Positions 25,637 through 33,385 of a stretch of 35,347 nt of DNA are shown piece after piece; the first letter of the stretch is position 1, and every line of letters begins with the position of its first letter. This stretch comes from Nocardioidaceae bacterium (GTDB lineage: Bacteria; Actinomycetota; Actinomycetes; Propionibacteriales; Nocardioidaceae), in assembly GCA_030447805.1 (NCBI GenBank), contig JAUJOE010000007.1, positions 1-35,347 on the forward strand, in the 5' to 3' direction. Made by a program: the position numbers and the translations under genes. A model generated the notes under the pieces. That model saw only the letters and a program-made list of their open reading frames with translations. It did no database searches and was not told where the DNA came from.

Positions 25637-26745
25637 CTGGATCGAACGCCCTGCGCAAGCAGCGACCAATCGAGGGCCTCGTAGCCGCGCTGACACGGCG
25701 GTCCCTCGGAGAGACTTGCCGACTTCCCGGTGAGGTCGACCAGAACGCTCGCCACGGTCTCCGTCTGCTCCGCAAAGGGCAGGGAGCGGTCGGGGTGGCG
25801 GCAGACGCTGTCGGGATAGTTCGTGTGGTCGGTCAGGGCCGCGGCGAACGTCTCCACTTCCTCCGAGCCTGCGCCCGCGACGGCGTTGGCACGCTGAAGC
25901 CGGAAGTGGCTCGTGGTCGCGACCAGGTCGGCATAGTCCACCCCGTCGAAGTCTGGCGACGTGAAGTGGTTGGTGTGCAGCAGGACCCCGCGACCGTCCG
26001 GCTCCAGCCGATGGAACGAGTCTCGGCCGCCGGGCCGCGCCTCCACGTCGACGATCGAGCCAGTTGCGTCGGCGAGGAGGTAGTTCGCTGACGATGCGCG
26101 GGTGCTCTTGTCGAAACGTTTCAAGCCTTCGGACGTCGTGCCGCACTGCAGCAGTGCGCGCAGCATCACGTGGTAGGGAACGCCTTCGTCCGCTCGGTCT
26201 TCGGTGCAGGCGAGGGCGTTGGTCATTACCGCAACACCCGCCGAGTTGACACCGAACTTCGCCAGCAAGCCGGCCTCCACCACGGTCACAAAGGCAGGGC
26301 CGTCGTCTGGCAGCACCTGGAGGACGACCACGGTGTCACGGGCGAACGGCGTCCAGTCCCAGTTCTGCCCGACGAGCACTCGACCAGCTGAGGAGACGCT
26401 CGCGAAGGCGGTGCACTCGGAGGGAACCGGCGACGCCAGCGCCGTCCGGACCCGCGCCGAGTAGAGGATCTCGGTGCGCACATTGACCGCGAGGACGTCT
26501 TCGCGCGCCACCTCGGCGCCGTCGGCGACACCGGCCAGTTCCTCGACGTACTCAGGGGCGAAGTCGTTGATCGCCGGCAGGAATCGCTGGCCCTCGGCAG
26601 TGGCCCGGCGCCAGTCCCAACCGGCGACGTCCTGGAACAACTCGGCGTACGCCGCGATCGACCCGCGCACCCGGTCGCGCGCCTGCGAGCCGTACTGCCG
26701 GCCGCGGGTGTACGGCGAGCCGGTGACGGTGATGACGGGGAACAT
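25633..26745 (-). CDS. C45-family peptidase / acyltransferase (Ntn hydrolase)
   Basis: A 370-residue protein of the C45 family, related to fungal isopenicillin-N acyltransferase. These Ntn hydrolases cleave themselves and use the newly exposed N-terminal cysteine. The conserved region is SECTAFA with Cys111 as the expected nucleophile, followed by the family-typical GRVLVGQNWDWTPF, GVNSAGVAVMTNAL and ANYLLADATGSIVDVEARP. The frame is open to 26766; the ATG at 26745 is chosen because it gives the usual beginning (MFPVITVTGSPYTRGRQYG). There is no signal peptide. Likely substrates are amides or acyl-peptides. The stop codons of this gene and the convergent helicase overlap by four bases. Confidence 0.88.
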   Translation of the reverse strand: MFPVITVTGSPYTRGRQYGSQARDRVRGSIAAYAELFQDVAGWDWRRATAEGQRFLPAINDFAPEYVEELAGVADGAEVAREDVLAVNVRTEILYSARVRTALASPVPSECTAFASVSSAGRVLVGQNWDWTPFARDTVVVLQVLPDDGPAFVTVVEAGLLAKFGVNSAGVAVMTNALACTEDRADEGVPYHVMLRALLQCGTTSEGLKRFDKSTRASSANYLLADATGSIVDVEARPGGRDSFHRLEPDGRGVLLHTNHFTSPDFDGVDYADLVATTSHFRLQRANAVAGAGSEEVETFAAALTDHTNYPDSVCRHPDRSLPFAEQTETVASVLVDLTGKSASLSEGPPCQRGYEALDWSLLAQGVRSS

Positions 26746-26971
26746 CAGCGTGCAGGCTGGGGACACGACAGCAACGACATGCCCCCATCTTCCCTGACCG
26801 CGAAGCTTCGCGTACGCGGAGGCGTCACTGTGCTGTCTGCTTCCGGCTCTTCGTTGCAGCAGCTAACACGAGCCGAAACCCACGGCCACAATGTGCCAGC
26901 CGTACTGACGATGTGAGCTGCCACCAGTCGGTCGTGTTGCTCTGCGCCGAAACCCTGCCGCGCAAGCAGTG

Positions 26972-26988
26972 GTGCTACCATGTAGCAC
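26972..26988. promoter_or_regulatory. Palindromic operator of Phd/VapC operon
   Basis: GTGCTAC and GTAGCAC flank a 3-base centre, a perfect 7-bp inverted repeat about 40 bases upstream of the antitoxin ATG. Toxin-antitoxin operons usually repress themselves through such a site. Confidence 0.55.
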
Positions 26989-27028
26989 TTGAGCCACTGG
27001 CAGTGCTGTGAGCCGGTGAAGGAGCGAC

Positions 27029-27358
27029 ATGGTTGATCAAGATCGGGGCGCCGCAGGCGAGGGAGCTCCTCCAAAGGCCGATCTGGAGCGAATCGGCGTA
27101 CGGGAGCTGCGGCAGCACGCTAGCCGCTGGTTGCGGCGGGTAGCCGACGGCGAGTCCTTCGAGATCACGGATCGGGGGCGTCCTGTCGCTCTGCTCAGTC
27201 CGGTAGTGGAGGAGGACTCGACTCTGGATCGACTGCTGAGGTCGGGTCAGCTGACGGCCCCACGGCAAAAGTGGCAGAGACCTCACCCCGTTCCACTCGA
27301 CCAGGGTCCCTCCGCGAGCGACGTGCTCGCACAGATGAGGGAAGAAGAGCGCTACTAG
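27029..27358 (+). CDS. Phd/YefM-family antitoxin
   Basis: A 109-residue antitoxin with the Phd fold signature: IGVRELRQHASRWLRRVADGESFEITDRGRPVALLSPV (about residues 22-59). This is the DNA-binding N-terminal domain, preceded by a 20-residue hydrophilic extension. The C-terminus (about 65-109) is the disordered toxin-binding tail. A clear ribosome binding site (GAAGGAG) precedes the ATG, unlike the other antitoxins of this window. Its stop overlaps the GTG of the toxin by one base. It is likely autoregulated through the palindrome at 26972-26988. Confidence 0.92.
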   Translation: MVDQDRGAAGEGAPPKADLERIGVRELRQHASRWLRRVADGESFEITDRGRPVALLSPVVEEDSTLDRLLRSGQLTAPRQKWQRPHPVPLDQGPSASDVLAQMREEERY

Positions 27359-27741
27359 TGCTCTACCTGGACACGTCGGCGCTCGCCAAGCTGGTGTTTG
27401 CTGAGCGAGAGTCGGCCGCGCTTGTAGCCTTCCTCGAGGACCGCGACGTAGCCATCAGTGGGCTCAGCCGAACTGAGCTGCGTCGCGTCGCACTGCGTCG
27501 GAGTCCGCCGCACATGCGTCTGTGCGATCAACTGCTCGGGACGTGCCATCAGATCGCTGTGACGCCTGAGCTGCTGGACCGTGCCGGCAAGGTTGAGCCG
27601 GCACACCTGCGAAGTCTCGATGCCATCCACCTTGCCTCTGCCGCTGTCCTTGCGGATGAGTTGGCGGCCTTCGTCGCCTACGACGAGCGGCTCACCGAAG
27701 CCGCTGCACGGGCTGGCTTGCCCGTCGCGCGCCCGAGCTGA
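27358..27741 (+). CDS. vapC: VapC PIN-domain ribonuclease toxin
   Basis: A PIN-domain toxin of 127 residues, starting at the GTG that overlaps the antitoxin TAG. Active-site acids are Asp5 in LYLDTSALAK, Glu40 in LSRTELRR, Asp88 in SLDAIHLASA and Asp109 in VAYDERL. All are present and the length is normal, so it should be an active endoribonuclease held in check by the Phd-type partner. Confidence 0.92.
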   Translation: MLYLDTSALAKLVFAERESAALVAFLEDRDVAISGLSRTELRRVALRRSPPHMRLCDQLLGTCHQIAVTPELLDRAGKVEPAHLRSLDAIHLASAAVLADELAAFVAYDERLTEAAARAGLPVARPS

Positions 27742-27773
27742 CGCCGTCCCCCGCGCGCCAGCGCAGCGATTGA

Positions 27774-27779
27774 CAGACT
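27774..27779 (+). promoter_or_regulatory. -10-like box before dinB
   Basis: CAGACT ends six bases before the GTG at 27786, the same hexamer as before the ERCC4-Lsr2 gene. A leaderless start is likely. No LexA-type box is obvious. Confidence 0.35.
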
Positions 27780-27785
27780 GGCCGG

Positions 27786-28847
27786 GTGGCGACTCCGTGG
27801 GTGTTGCACGTCGACCTCGACCAGTTCGTCGCGGCGGTGGAGGTGCTTCGCCGTCCCGATCTGGCCGGTCAACCCGTCGTGGTCGGCGGGCGAGGCGACC
27901 CCACCGAACGCGGCGTCGTGTCGACCGCGTCGTACGAAGCCCGCGAGTACGGCGTCCGCTCCGGCATGCCGCTGCGCACCGCGGCGCGCAAGTGCCCCGA
28001 CGCGGTCTTCCTCCCCGTCGACGGGCCGGCGTACGAGGAGGTCTCGGGCACCGTCATGGAGACCCTTCGCTCGCTCGACGTGGTCGTCGAGGTGCTCGGG
28101 TGGGACGAGGCGTTCCTCGGTGTCGAGGCGGACGACCCGGAGTCGTTCGCGCGGGCGGTACAGGTGGCCGTGCTCGACGTGACCCAGCTGCACTGCTCGG
28201 TCGGAATCGGCGACAACAAGCTGCGGGCCAAGCTCGCCACCGACTTCGGCAAGCCCCGCGGCGTCTTCCGGCTGACTGAGGAGAACTGGTACGCCGTCAT
28301 GGCCGACCGGCCGACGTCGGCGCTGTGGGGCATCGGCCGCAAGACCGCCAAGCGGCTCGCTGGCTTGGGTGTCACCACTGTCGGCGAGCTGGCCCAGGAG
28401 GACCCGCACCGGCTCGCCGCTGAGCTCGGGCCGACGATGGGCCCCTGGTACCGGCGGCTCGCCCGTGGCGTGGACACCTCGCCCGTTGACGCGACGCCGT
28501 ACGTGCCACGCGCACGTGGCCGGGAGACGACGTACCAGTCGAACCTCACCGACTGGGCAGAGGTGGAGGCAGAGGTACGCCGCCTGGCCGCGCAGGTGGT
28601 GGAGGACCTGAGTCGAGAGGGCAGGCCGGCCGTGCGAGTGGGGCTCAAGGTTCGGTACGCGCCGTTCGAGACGCACACGGCAAGCGCCACGCTCCCCGCG
28701 GCGACGAACCGCGCGGAAGCGATCGCAGCGGCTGCGGTCGGTCTGCTGGACAAGTTCGACACCTCCCGCGCTATCCGGCTGCTCGGCGTCCGGGCAGAGA
28801 TGGCCAACCCACCCACTGGCCGGCCGGCTGGCCAACCGAACCCCTGA
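27786..28847 (+). CDS. dinB: DNA polymerase IV (Y family, DinB)
   Basis: A Y-family translesion polymerase of 353 residues. The catalytic acids are Asp10 in LHVDLDQFVAAVE and Asp107-Glu108 in VLGWDEAFLG. Trp at position 106 replaces the Ser of the usual S-[IL]-DEA motif, as in an actinobacterial DinB subgroup. Other landmarks are VVSTASYEAREYGVRSGMP, CSVGIGDNKLRAKLATDFGKPRG and the helix-hairpin-helix WGIGRKTAKRLAGLGVTTVGEL. The little-finger domain is present (about 235-340). I see no clear clamp-binding motif at the C-terminus. The GTG start has no ribosome binding site. It sits between two toxin-antitoxin loci. Confidence 0.92.
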   Translation: MATPWVLHVDLDQFVAAVEVLRRPDLAGQPVVVGGRGDPTERGVVSTASYEAREYGVRSGMPLRTAARKCPDAVFLPVDGPAYEEVSGTVMETLRSLDVVVEVLGWDEAFLGVEADDPESFARAVQVAVLDVTQLHCSVGIGDNKLRAKLATDFGKPRGVFRLTEENWYAVMADRPTSALWGIGRKTAKRLAGLGVTTVGELAQEDPHRLAAELGPTMGPWYRRLARGVDTSPVDATPYVPRARGRETTYQSNLTDWAEVEAEVRRLAAQVVEDLSREGRPAVRVGLKVRYAPFETHTASATLPAATNRAEAIAAAAVGLLDKFDTSRAIRLLGVRAEMANPPTGRPAGQPNP

Positions 28848-28916
28848 CCGAAGTCGGCGTTCGGGGTCATAATTGGGCTGGTTTACGGACTTCGGTCAGT
28901 AGTTCGGTCAGTAGTT
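28844..28916. repeat. Inverted and tandem repeat cluster after dinB
   Basis: A perfect 12-bp inverted repeat (CTGACCGAAGTC at 28844-28855 and GACTTCGGTCAG at 28888-28899, 32 bases apart) begins in the dinB stop codon. The right arm runs into a 12-bp tandem duplication of TTCGGTCAGTAG (28891-28902 and 28903-28914). It may act as a terminator, a protein binding site or the scar of a mobile element. Confidence 0.6.
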
Positions 28917-28959
28917 GTGCGGGCGTCGCTCGGGCAGAGCACGGCAGTTCAGGAGGGTG

Positions 28960-29394
28960 ATGAGCGAGTACGGCAACGAAGCCGCCGGCGCGGACGCCTG
29001 GCGCGCCTTCGAGCACCGGCTGACGCGGTTCCTCACCGGGATGCTCGACGGCGAGGTCCTGATCTTGTCCGACGCGACGGACCAGTCTCGCTACGTCCAG
29101 TTCCTGTCGTTCGGTAGCCAGGGCAGCCATGCCGAGGTGTCGACGGGTAGCGCCGATGTCGAGGTGGAGCGGCTCGGCTGGCAGCCGCCACGTCTGAACT
29201 GGCGAGGCAAGCCGGTCGGCGGCTCACCGAACTTCGCGGCCGACGCACTGGCTCATGAGGTACATCGCCTTTCCGCTATGGCGGTGGGCGTACTGCGCGA
29301 CGCATGGCGCATCGCTGGTCCCGACGCCTTGACTGGGGAAAAGGTCAACGATGCGGGCGGGGCTACCGTCGGCGACCTTGGCTTCCCGGCCTAG
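28960..29394 (+). CDS. Small protein, possibly TY-Chap (T3SC/YbjN-like chaperone) domain
   Basis: A 144-residue soluble protein. It starts with a helix (DAWRAFEHRLTRFLTGML), followed by strands (EVLILSDATDQSRYVQFLSFG and SHAEVSTGS) and then ERLGWQPPRLNW, before a helical end. The order helix, YVQF strand and LGW..P resembles the TY-Chap family, which has been linked in comparative genomics to conflict and polyvalent protein systems. I am not certain of this assignment. A strong AGGAGG lies three bases before the ATG; GTG 28957 directly upstream is an equal start. It has its own reading unit between the dinB repeat cluster and a VapC locus. Confidence 0.75.
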   Translation: MSEYGNEAAGADAWRAFEHRLTRFLTGMLDGEVLILSDATDQSRYVQFLSFGSQGSHAEVSTGSADVEVERLGWQPPRLNWRGKPVGGSPNFAADALAHEVHRLSAMAVGVLRDAWRIAGPDALTGEKVNDAGGATVGDLGFPA

Positions 29395-29416
29395 CCCGGG
29401 CGACTTAGTGTGCTGG

Positions 29417-29432
29417 CCGCCCTCGAGGGCGG
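29417..29432 (+). terminator. Hairpin after the TY-Chap-like gene
   Basis: CCGCCC and GGGCGG flank the tetraloop TCGA, making a 16-bp perfect palindrome 23 bases after the stop. It is compatible with a terminator without a U-tract. Confidence 0.45.
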
Positions 29433-29440
29433 AGCTTGGC

Positions 29441-29481
29441 GTAGTAAGTCAGCACCATGCGTAGTAACGGTGATGTAGTAA
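29441..29481 (+). repeat. Three direct GTAGTAA repeats upstream of HTH antitoxin
   Basis: GTAGTAA occurs at 29441-29447, 29461-29467 and 29475-29481, immediately before the antitoxin coding region. They may be operator half-sites or -10-like elements of the toxin-antitoxin promoter. Confidence 0.45.
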
Positions 29482-29776
29482 TGCTGGACGTGACTACGGC
29501 GGCGGCTTTGGTTTCCCGGTCGCCGGAAACCGTACGCGTTGGGTCTGGAGCGGCCGACTGCCAGCACAACGCCAGGGGCGCCGGCTCATGGTCGCCCGTG
29601 ACGACCTACTTCGCTTGACGGGTGGATCGCAAGAAGGCGCGAGACTGACCTTGCAGGAATGGGCGGCCGCAGTTCGTGACAGCGCCGCAAGCGACCAGGC
29701 GGCTGAGACCGCGAGCGACCTAGTCATCGGTGACCGAGCGGGTCGCTCGGGGGAGATGTCTGGTGCCAGTCGTTGA
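29481..29776 (+). pseudogene. HTH (MerR/excisionase-like) antitoxin, frameshifted
   Basis: A short DNA-binding protein of about 98 residues placed directly before a VapC gene. The first frame gives VTTAAALVSRSPETVR. After a one-base slip at about 29535-29539 the next frame continues RWVWSGRLPAQRQGRRLMVARDDLLRL, the wing and end of a MerR/excisionase-type helix-turn-helix, followed by a tail that overlaps the toxin start. One added C restores TVRRWVWSGRL. ATG 29481 or GTG 29490 are both possible starts; the second matches the family beginning better. The lesion is not in a long homopolymer, so it may be real. If so, the toxin downstream would lack its antidote and would be expected to be silent or inactive. 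Confidence 0.7.
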
Positions 29777-30176
29777 CGCCAGTGTCGTCGTCGACTGGGT
29801 GGCGCCTGACGTCGACACAGCGCAGCGAGCAGGTCAGTTGTTGGTGCGGCTGATAGAGGAACGGGCGTCGCTTTACGCTCCTCGTCTCCTCTTCGAGGAG
29901 GTGGCGAACGCACTACTCAGCGGCTGCCGCCGTGGACGGTGGGACGGCGCGTCGGCCGACCGCGCCTACGAGCACCTACTCCGGCTGCCGGTGGAACTCA
30001 TCGACACCCCCGCCGACCGTGGCAGGGCCTGGGATCTGTCCCGCCGTCACGATGAGCACCCGATGTACGACATGATCTACGTGGCAGTGGCCGAACGCCT
30101 GGCCGACCAGCTCTACACCGCCGACGCCCGGTTGGTGGAGCGGTTGTTCGCGGCCAGCTTTGTTATCAAGGTGTAG
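29763..30176 (+). CDS. vapC: VapC PIN-domain ribonuclease toxin
   Basis: A PIN-domain protein of 137 residues from the GTG at 29763 (the frame is open from 29730). Active-site acids are Asp5 in VPVVDASVVVDW, Glu46 in LLFEEVANAL, Asp103 in MYDMIYVAVAE and Asp121 in LYTADARL. It overlaps the antitoxin frame by 14 bases. All catalytic positions are kept. No gene follows on this strand; downstream DNA is decayed. Confidence 0.88.
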   Translation: MPVVDASVVVDWVAPDVDTAQRAGQLLVRLIEERASLYAPRLLFEEVANALLSGCRRGRWDGASADRAYEHLLRLPVELIDTPADRGRAWDLSRRHDEHPMYDMIYVAVAERLADQLYTADARLVERLFAASFVIKV

Positions 30177-30620
30177 GCGCACAAACGGAGACGGAGGATC
30201 AGCTCCGATGGGTGAGGGCCCCGGCCTGGGCAGCAAGGACGAACGGACGACGACCAGCTCGCCGTCCGCCTGGAAACCTTCCGCCAGCCGCTGCCGCCGC
30301 GCCCGAGATGGTCGAGGCTGCCGGCCTGGAGTCGTGTGGCGACCCGGTACGAGCCGACTCCGTACGCTGCCCGAGATGGACTCGAGGCTGACCAAAGCCG
30401 CCGACGCGGCCTGTGGGCCTGTGGACGATGCTGTCCTTCCGCCGACGACGCTGCCGCCGCTCCCCGGATCGTCGAGGCTGCCCTGGTACGTCGAAGTACC
30501 CGCCTGGTACGGCGAACCACCCGGACTCGGCGAGGTCAGCCGGATCGGCCTGTGGGCCTGGTGGACGATGCTGTCCTTGCACCGGACGACGAGCGAGATC
30601 CCGGGATCGGAGGAGCCGCA
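30177..30620. other. Non-coding, repeat-bearing decayed stretch
   Basis: No frame here looks like a real protein. A near-exact 32-base direct repeat occurs at 30407-30438 and 30546-30578, starting CGGCCTGTGGGCCTG and ending TGGACGATGCTGTCCTT; the second copy has one extra G. TCGAGGCTG occurs at 30312, 30382 and 30472. These look like remains of duplicated or degenerate sequence. Confidence 0.5.
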
Positions 30621-30929
30621 ATGGTCTACACCTCGAAGTACCCGCCGTTTGCGGTCACCGTCGACGCTGTGATGCTGGCCATGCTGGAAGGGCGAGCGGC
30701 AAGACCGCGGGGATCGGGGCCAGTGGAAGGGCGGCCTTGGGTGTCACCTGGCTGCTGCGCGACGGCTGGCCTTCGACCACGGTCAGATGCTGCGCGACGG
30801 GGTCGAGCGGGATCAAGGCGAAGCTAGTCAACAGCCCGTGAGGGCTTGCCGAGGCGCTTTGCGGCGGGCGGGTCGTCAACAAGGCGGCCGACGTACGAGG
30901 TCTCGGTCGGCGGAAGGGCACCATTGGAC
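30621..30929 (+). pseudogene. NUDIX hydrolase remnant
   Basis: Scattered pieces match the order of an actinobacterial NUDIX hydrolase with a C-terminal winged-helix-like region. The ATG at 30621, with a good GGAGGAG site, starts MVYTSKYPPFAVTVDAVMLAML, the usual beginning. The NUDIX box itself is missing. LAFDHGQMLRDGVE appears at about 30766-30807 in another frame, and YEVSVGGRAPLD at about 30894-30929 resembles the late YEAVWG..LD segment. The gene has lost its catalytic core and has several frame changes, so it is a true relic and not a single sequencing error. Confidence 0.55.
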
Positions 30930-30948
30930 ACAGCGCCAGCAACTGCGG

Positions 30949-32300
30949 TCAGGCGGCGGGGTTGTGGATGCGGTGGGTGCCGGTTGCGTCGGCGAGGAAT
31001 AGTCGACCGTGGGGTGATCGCCAGACGAAGACGCCGTTGAACACTTGTTTGACGTGCCAGCTGCTGTGGGTCTTGATCCGGTGATGGAACGTGACCATCG
31101 GGGCGAGGTTGTCGAGCCTTGTCTGCCCTGGTGGCCCGCCGTCACCCGGATCCATATACGGGGCGGTGTGGTCGGCTTGTTTGGCTCGGGTGGTGTTGGT
31201 GGCGTAGGGGAACACGTCGACCGGGCTGCGTAGCTGCATCGCTTCGCGCAACCGGTCGGGGACCTCGTAGCCGTCGACGGGTGCCTGGTTGGCTAGGTCG
31301 ATGACCGGTTTGACGGTGACGTGGCAGTGCCCGAGCCATTCCTTGGCTTGGTCGATGGTGACCGGGCCGACCCCTTCGAACCGGGCCACCCCGTCGCCGT
31401 CGCGAGTGACGGAGTCCTCGCTGAGGTGGATGTAGAGCGTCGCCGGTGGCCGCGCGTCAACACCGCGCTCCCCACCAGCGGCGGTCGTGGTCTGCGGGTC
31501 TGGGTTGGCATCGCCACCGGTGGCCGCGGCCCGGGCGGTGGTGCCGAACAGGTCGAGTGCCTGTTGTGGTTGCGCCAGCACCCCCCGACCGCGCGTGCGC
31601 GGCGGATGTCTTTGCTGTCGGTGTCGCCTAGAGCGGCCAGGCTGTCGGCGACCCGGTCGATGGTGGCGTCGAACCAGATCGCGTTCGGCGCCTCGGTGCG
31701 GATGAAGATGTCCTTGATGCCATGGTCGTTAGATTGGCCGACCCACACCCCCTGCTGCTGTTCAGCTTGGCGGGCCTTGTGCTCCGCGGCGGCGGGGTCG
31801 GCGGCGATGACGGCGGCGGCGATGATGTTCTCCAACCGGCTCCACGACAACGAGTGCGCCCATCTGGTGACCCGCCGGTCCACCACCGCGGCGACCTCCG
31901 CGGAGACGGCTCGGGTGGCGTCGGCGGTCTTGCGGCCGATCCACGGCTTGACCTCACCAGCCAGCACCCGGCCCCACAGCAGCGGGAGGCGGTGCCGCAG
32001 GTCCAGCGCATCCGCGATCAACTGCCGCGCCGCGAACGGCGACATGGCCAGCTCAGCACCGAGCTCGGCTGGGGCGAACTCCGCAACCTCGGGGGTGCCG
32101 TCACCGCCAAGCTGAACGAGTTGCTCCATCCCCGGCAACGCCCGACCATCGGGGTCCGTTTCGAGGTCGCCGTGCAGATCAGCCCAATGTGCCGCGGCCC
32201 GCAGCACCACCACCTCGGCCCGCTCGGCGACCGCCCGCGCGCTGCCCGCTGTCGCCAACGTGGCGTCGGCGTCCAAAGCAGTAAAGTCGATGTCGAACAT
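30949..32300 (-). pseudogene. DUF222/13E12-type HNH endonuclease, frameshifted
   Basis: An HNH nuclease of the actinobacterial 13E12/DUF222 family, about 450 residues if repaired. The N-terminal DUF222 part (ALDADATLATAGSARAVAERAE, VWVGQSNDHGIKDIFIRTEAPNAIWFDATID) is in one frame to about 31590. The second frame carries LAQPQQALDLFG and the C-terminal HNH region ADHTAPY, TRLDNLAPMVTFHHRIKTH with the conserved Asp-His, Asn and His-His. The break is at the C run 31581-31586 (+ strand). A run of four or seven would restore the frame through RARAVG to LAQPQQ. The ATG at 32300 has a TATTGT -10 seven bases upstream. Members are often present in many copies per genome and behave like selfish or phage-related elements. 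Confidence 0.85.
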
Positions 32301-32307
32301 GCATACG

Positions 32308-32313
32308 ACAATA
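32308..32313 (-). promoter_or_regulatory. -10 of HNH gene (leaderless)
   Basis: TATTGT on the minus strand ends seven bases before the ATG at 32300. Confidence 0.4.
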
Positions 32314-32716
32314 GAGTAGAGCACCGACAAAGTTGCTCCGCTTCCGCCTCGTCCACATGCCTCGAGCATCAGATGAGGATGGCGCGGTGGATGACGTTGC
32401 GTGAGCATTACTTGCGAGGGAATGGCACTGGCCTGCGCTTGTCGGCCGGTGCCCTAAGCATTGGGCCGGGGCGGCAGGTGGCGGCGAACGCGTCGGGGGA
32501 CAACGTCGACTCACCGTTCTTGCGCAACCGGCTCGGCCACCTGGCCGCCGAGATGCAGGTGCAGCACCTCGGCACCTCAGGCAACAACTATGTGCACCTG
32601 ATCTTCACCTGGTCATGAGCGGTTGGCTATGAAGAACGCTGACTAAACGGCAGGCGAGGCCCTCACCTGTCGCCGCTGTACTTCCAGACCGGACTGCGCC
32701 CGCCGTAGGCTCCCTG
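32314..32716. other. Intergenic stretch with an unrecognised short frame
   Basis: A plus-strand frame from the ATG at 32370 to 32618 encodes about 82 residues ending LGTSGNNYVHLIFTWS. It has no ribosome binding site and no similarity I recognise. It may be the tail of a lost gene. Near its end the TAGGCT at 32706-32711 is a plausible -10 for the next gene. Confidence 0.3.
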
Positions 32717-32731
32717 GTGAAGGGGGCAACC

Positions 32732-33283
32732 ATGAGCAGCGCCGCGACTCAACTCGGCGATCGTGAGCAGAGCCTGCGCTGGGGCAGGCGCCAAGCACTG
32801 GTGGTCTTCCTAGCCGCCGCAATCATCGGCGGACTGGTGATGCTCGGCTTGGAGTGGCGGCACGCGAGAGTATTCGACTCCCCAGTCGGAGACAGGGTTA
32901 GCCTTCGTGGCAAGGTCGGCTCGACGGCGCTTATTGGCGTGGTGTACTCGCCCTCGCAAGGCCCGCGTCACACCATCACCCTTCAATCAGCAACGCCACG
33001 CGTGAGCACTGCTCCTGACGGTGCGACGGTTGAGCTGCTGGTGTGCCACGACGGTGGAGTTGGCGCTGCGCGCGGAAGGCTCGAGCAGTACTGCAGCTCC
33101 GTCGAACCCGTCGCGGGGACTCCGTTCGACGTGGGTGGGCGCTCGAATGACCAAATCGTTGTCCAGATTCATTCGGAGCAGCGGGGAAAGGTCGTCGTCA
33201 ACGGCGTTGAGCTCAGCTACACGTCCGGTTGGCAACACGGCACCGAGATCACCGGCCTCAATGCCGTGGCAACGTTCAGGTGA
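32732..33283 (+). CDS. Single-TM hypothetical protein with extracytoplasmic domain
   Basis: A 183-residue protein of unknown function. A charged N-terminus (about 1-22, with RWGRR) is followed by one membrane helix (ALVVFLAAAIIGGLVMLGL) and a mostly beta, soluble C-terminal domain of about 140 residues. That domain has two cysteines (in LLVCHDGG and EQYCSSV) that could form a disulphide outside the cell. The ATG at 32732 is chosen because AAGGGGG lies five bases upstream; GTG 32717 is in frame but lies where the transcript should start. I do not recognise the family. Confidence 0.75.
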   Translation: MSSAATQLGDREQSLRWGRRQALVVFLAAAIIGGLVMLGLEWRHARVFDSPVGDRVSLRGKVGSTALIGVVYSPSQGPRHTITLQSATPRVSTAPDGATVELLVCHDGGVGAARGRLEQYCSSVEPVAGTPFDVGGRSNDQIVVQIHSEQRGKVVVNGVELSYTSGWQHGTEITGLNAVATFR

Positions 33284-33385
33284 CGCGCCGGACGATCGAG
33301 AGAACCCACCGTGCGGCCGCTTACTGACGCAGAACTGAACCGATTCGGCGCCGTCGTAGTGTGCCAGCGAACCGGGAGAAGTGCC

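Noticed and set aside
28844-28916. Insertion sequence ends after dinB
   Set aside because: The inverted arms are only 32 bases apart and enclose no transposase; no target duplication is clear. Kept as a repeat only.
29441-29481. CRISPR-like or iteron array
   Set aside because: Only three 7-base repeats with unequal spacing; no longer repeats or spacers, and no Cas or Rep genes.
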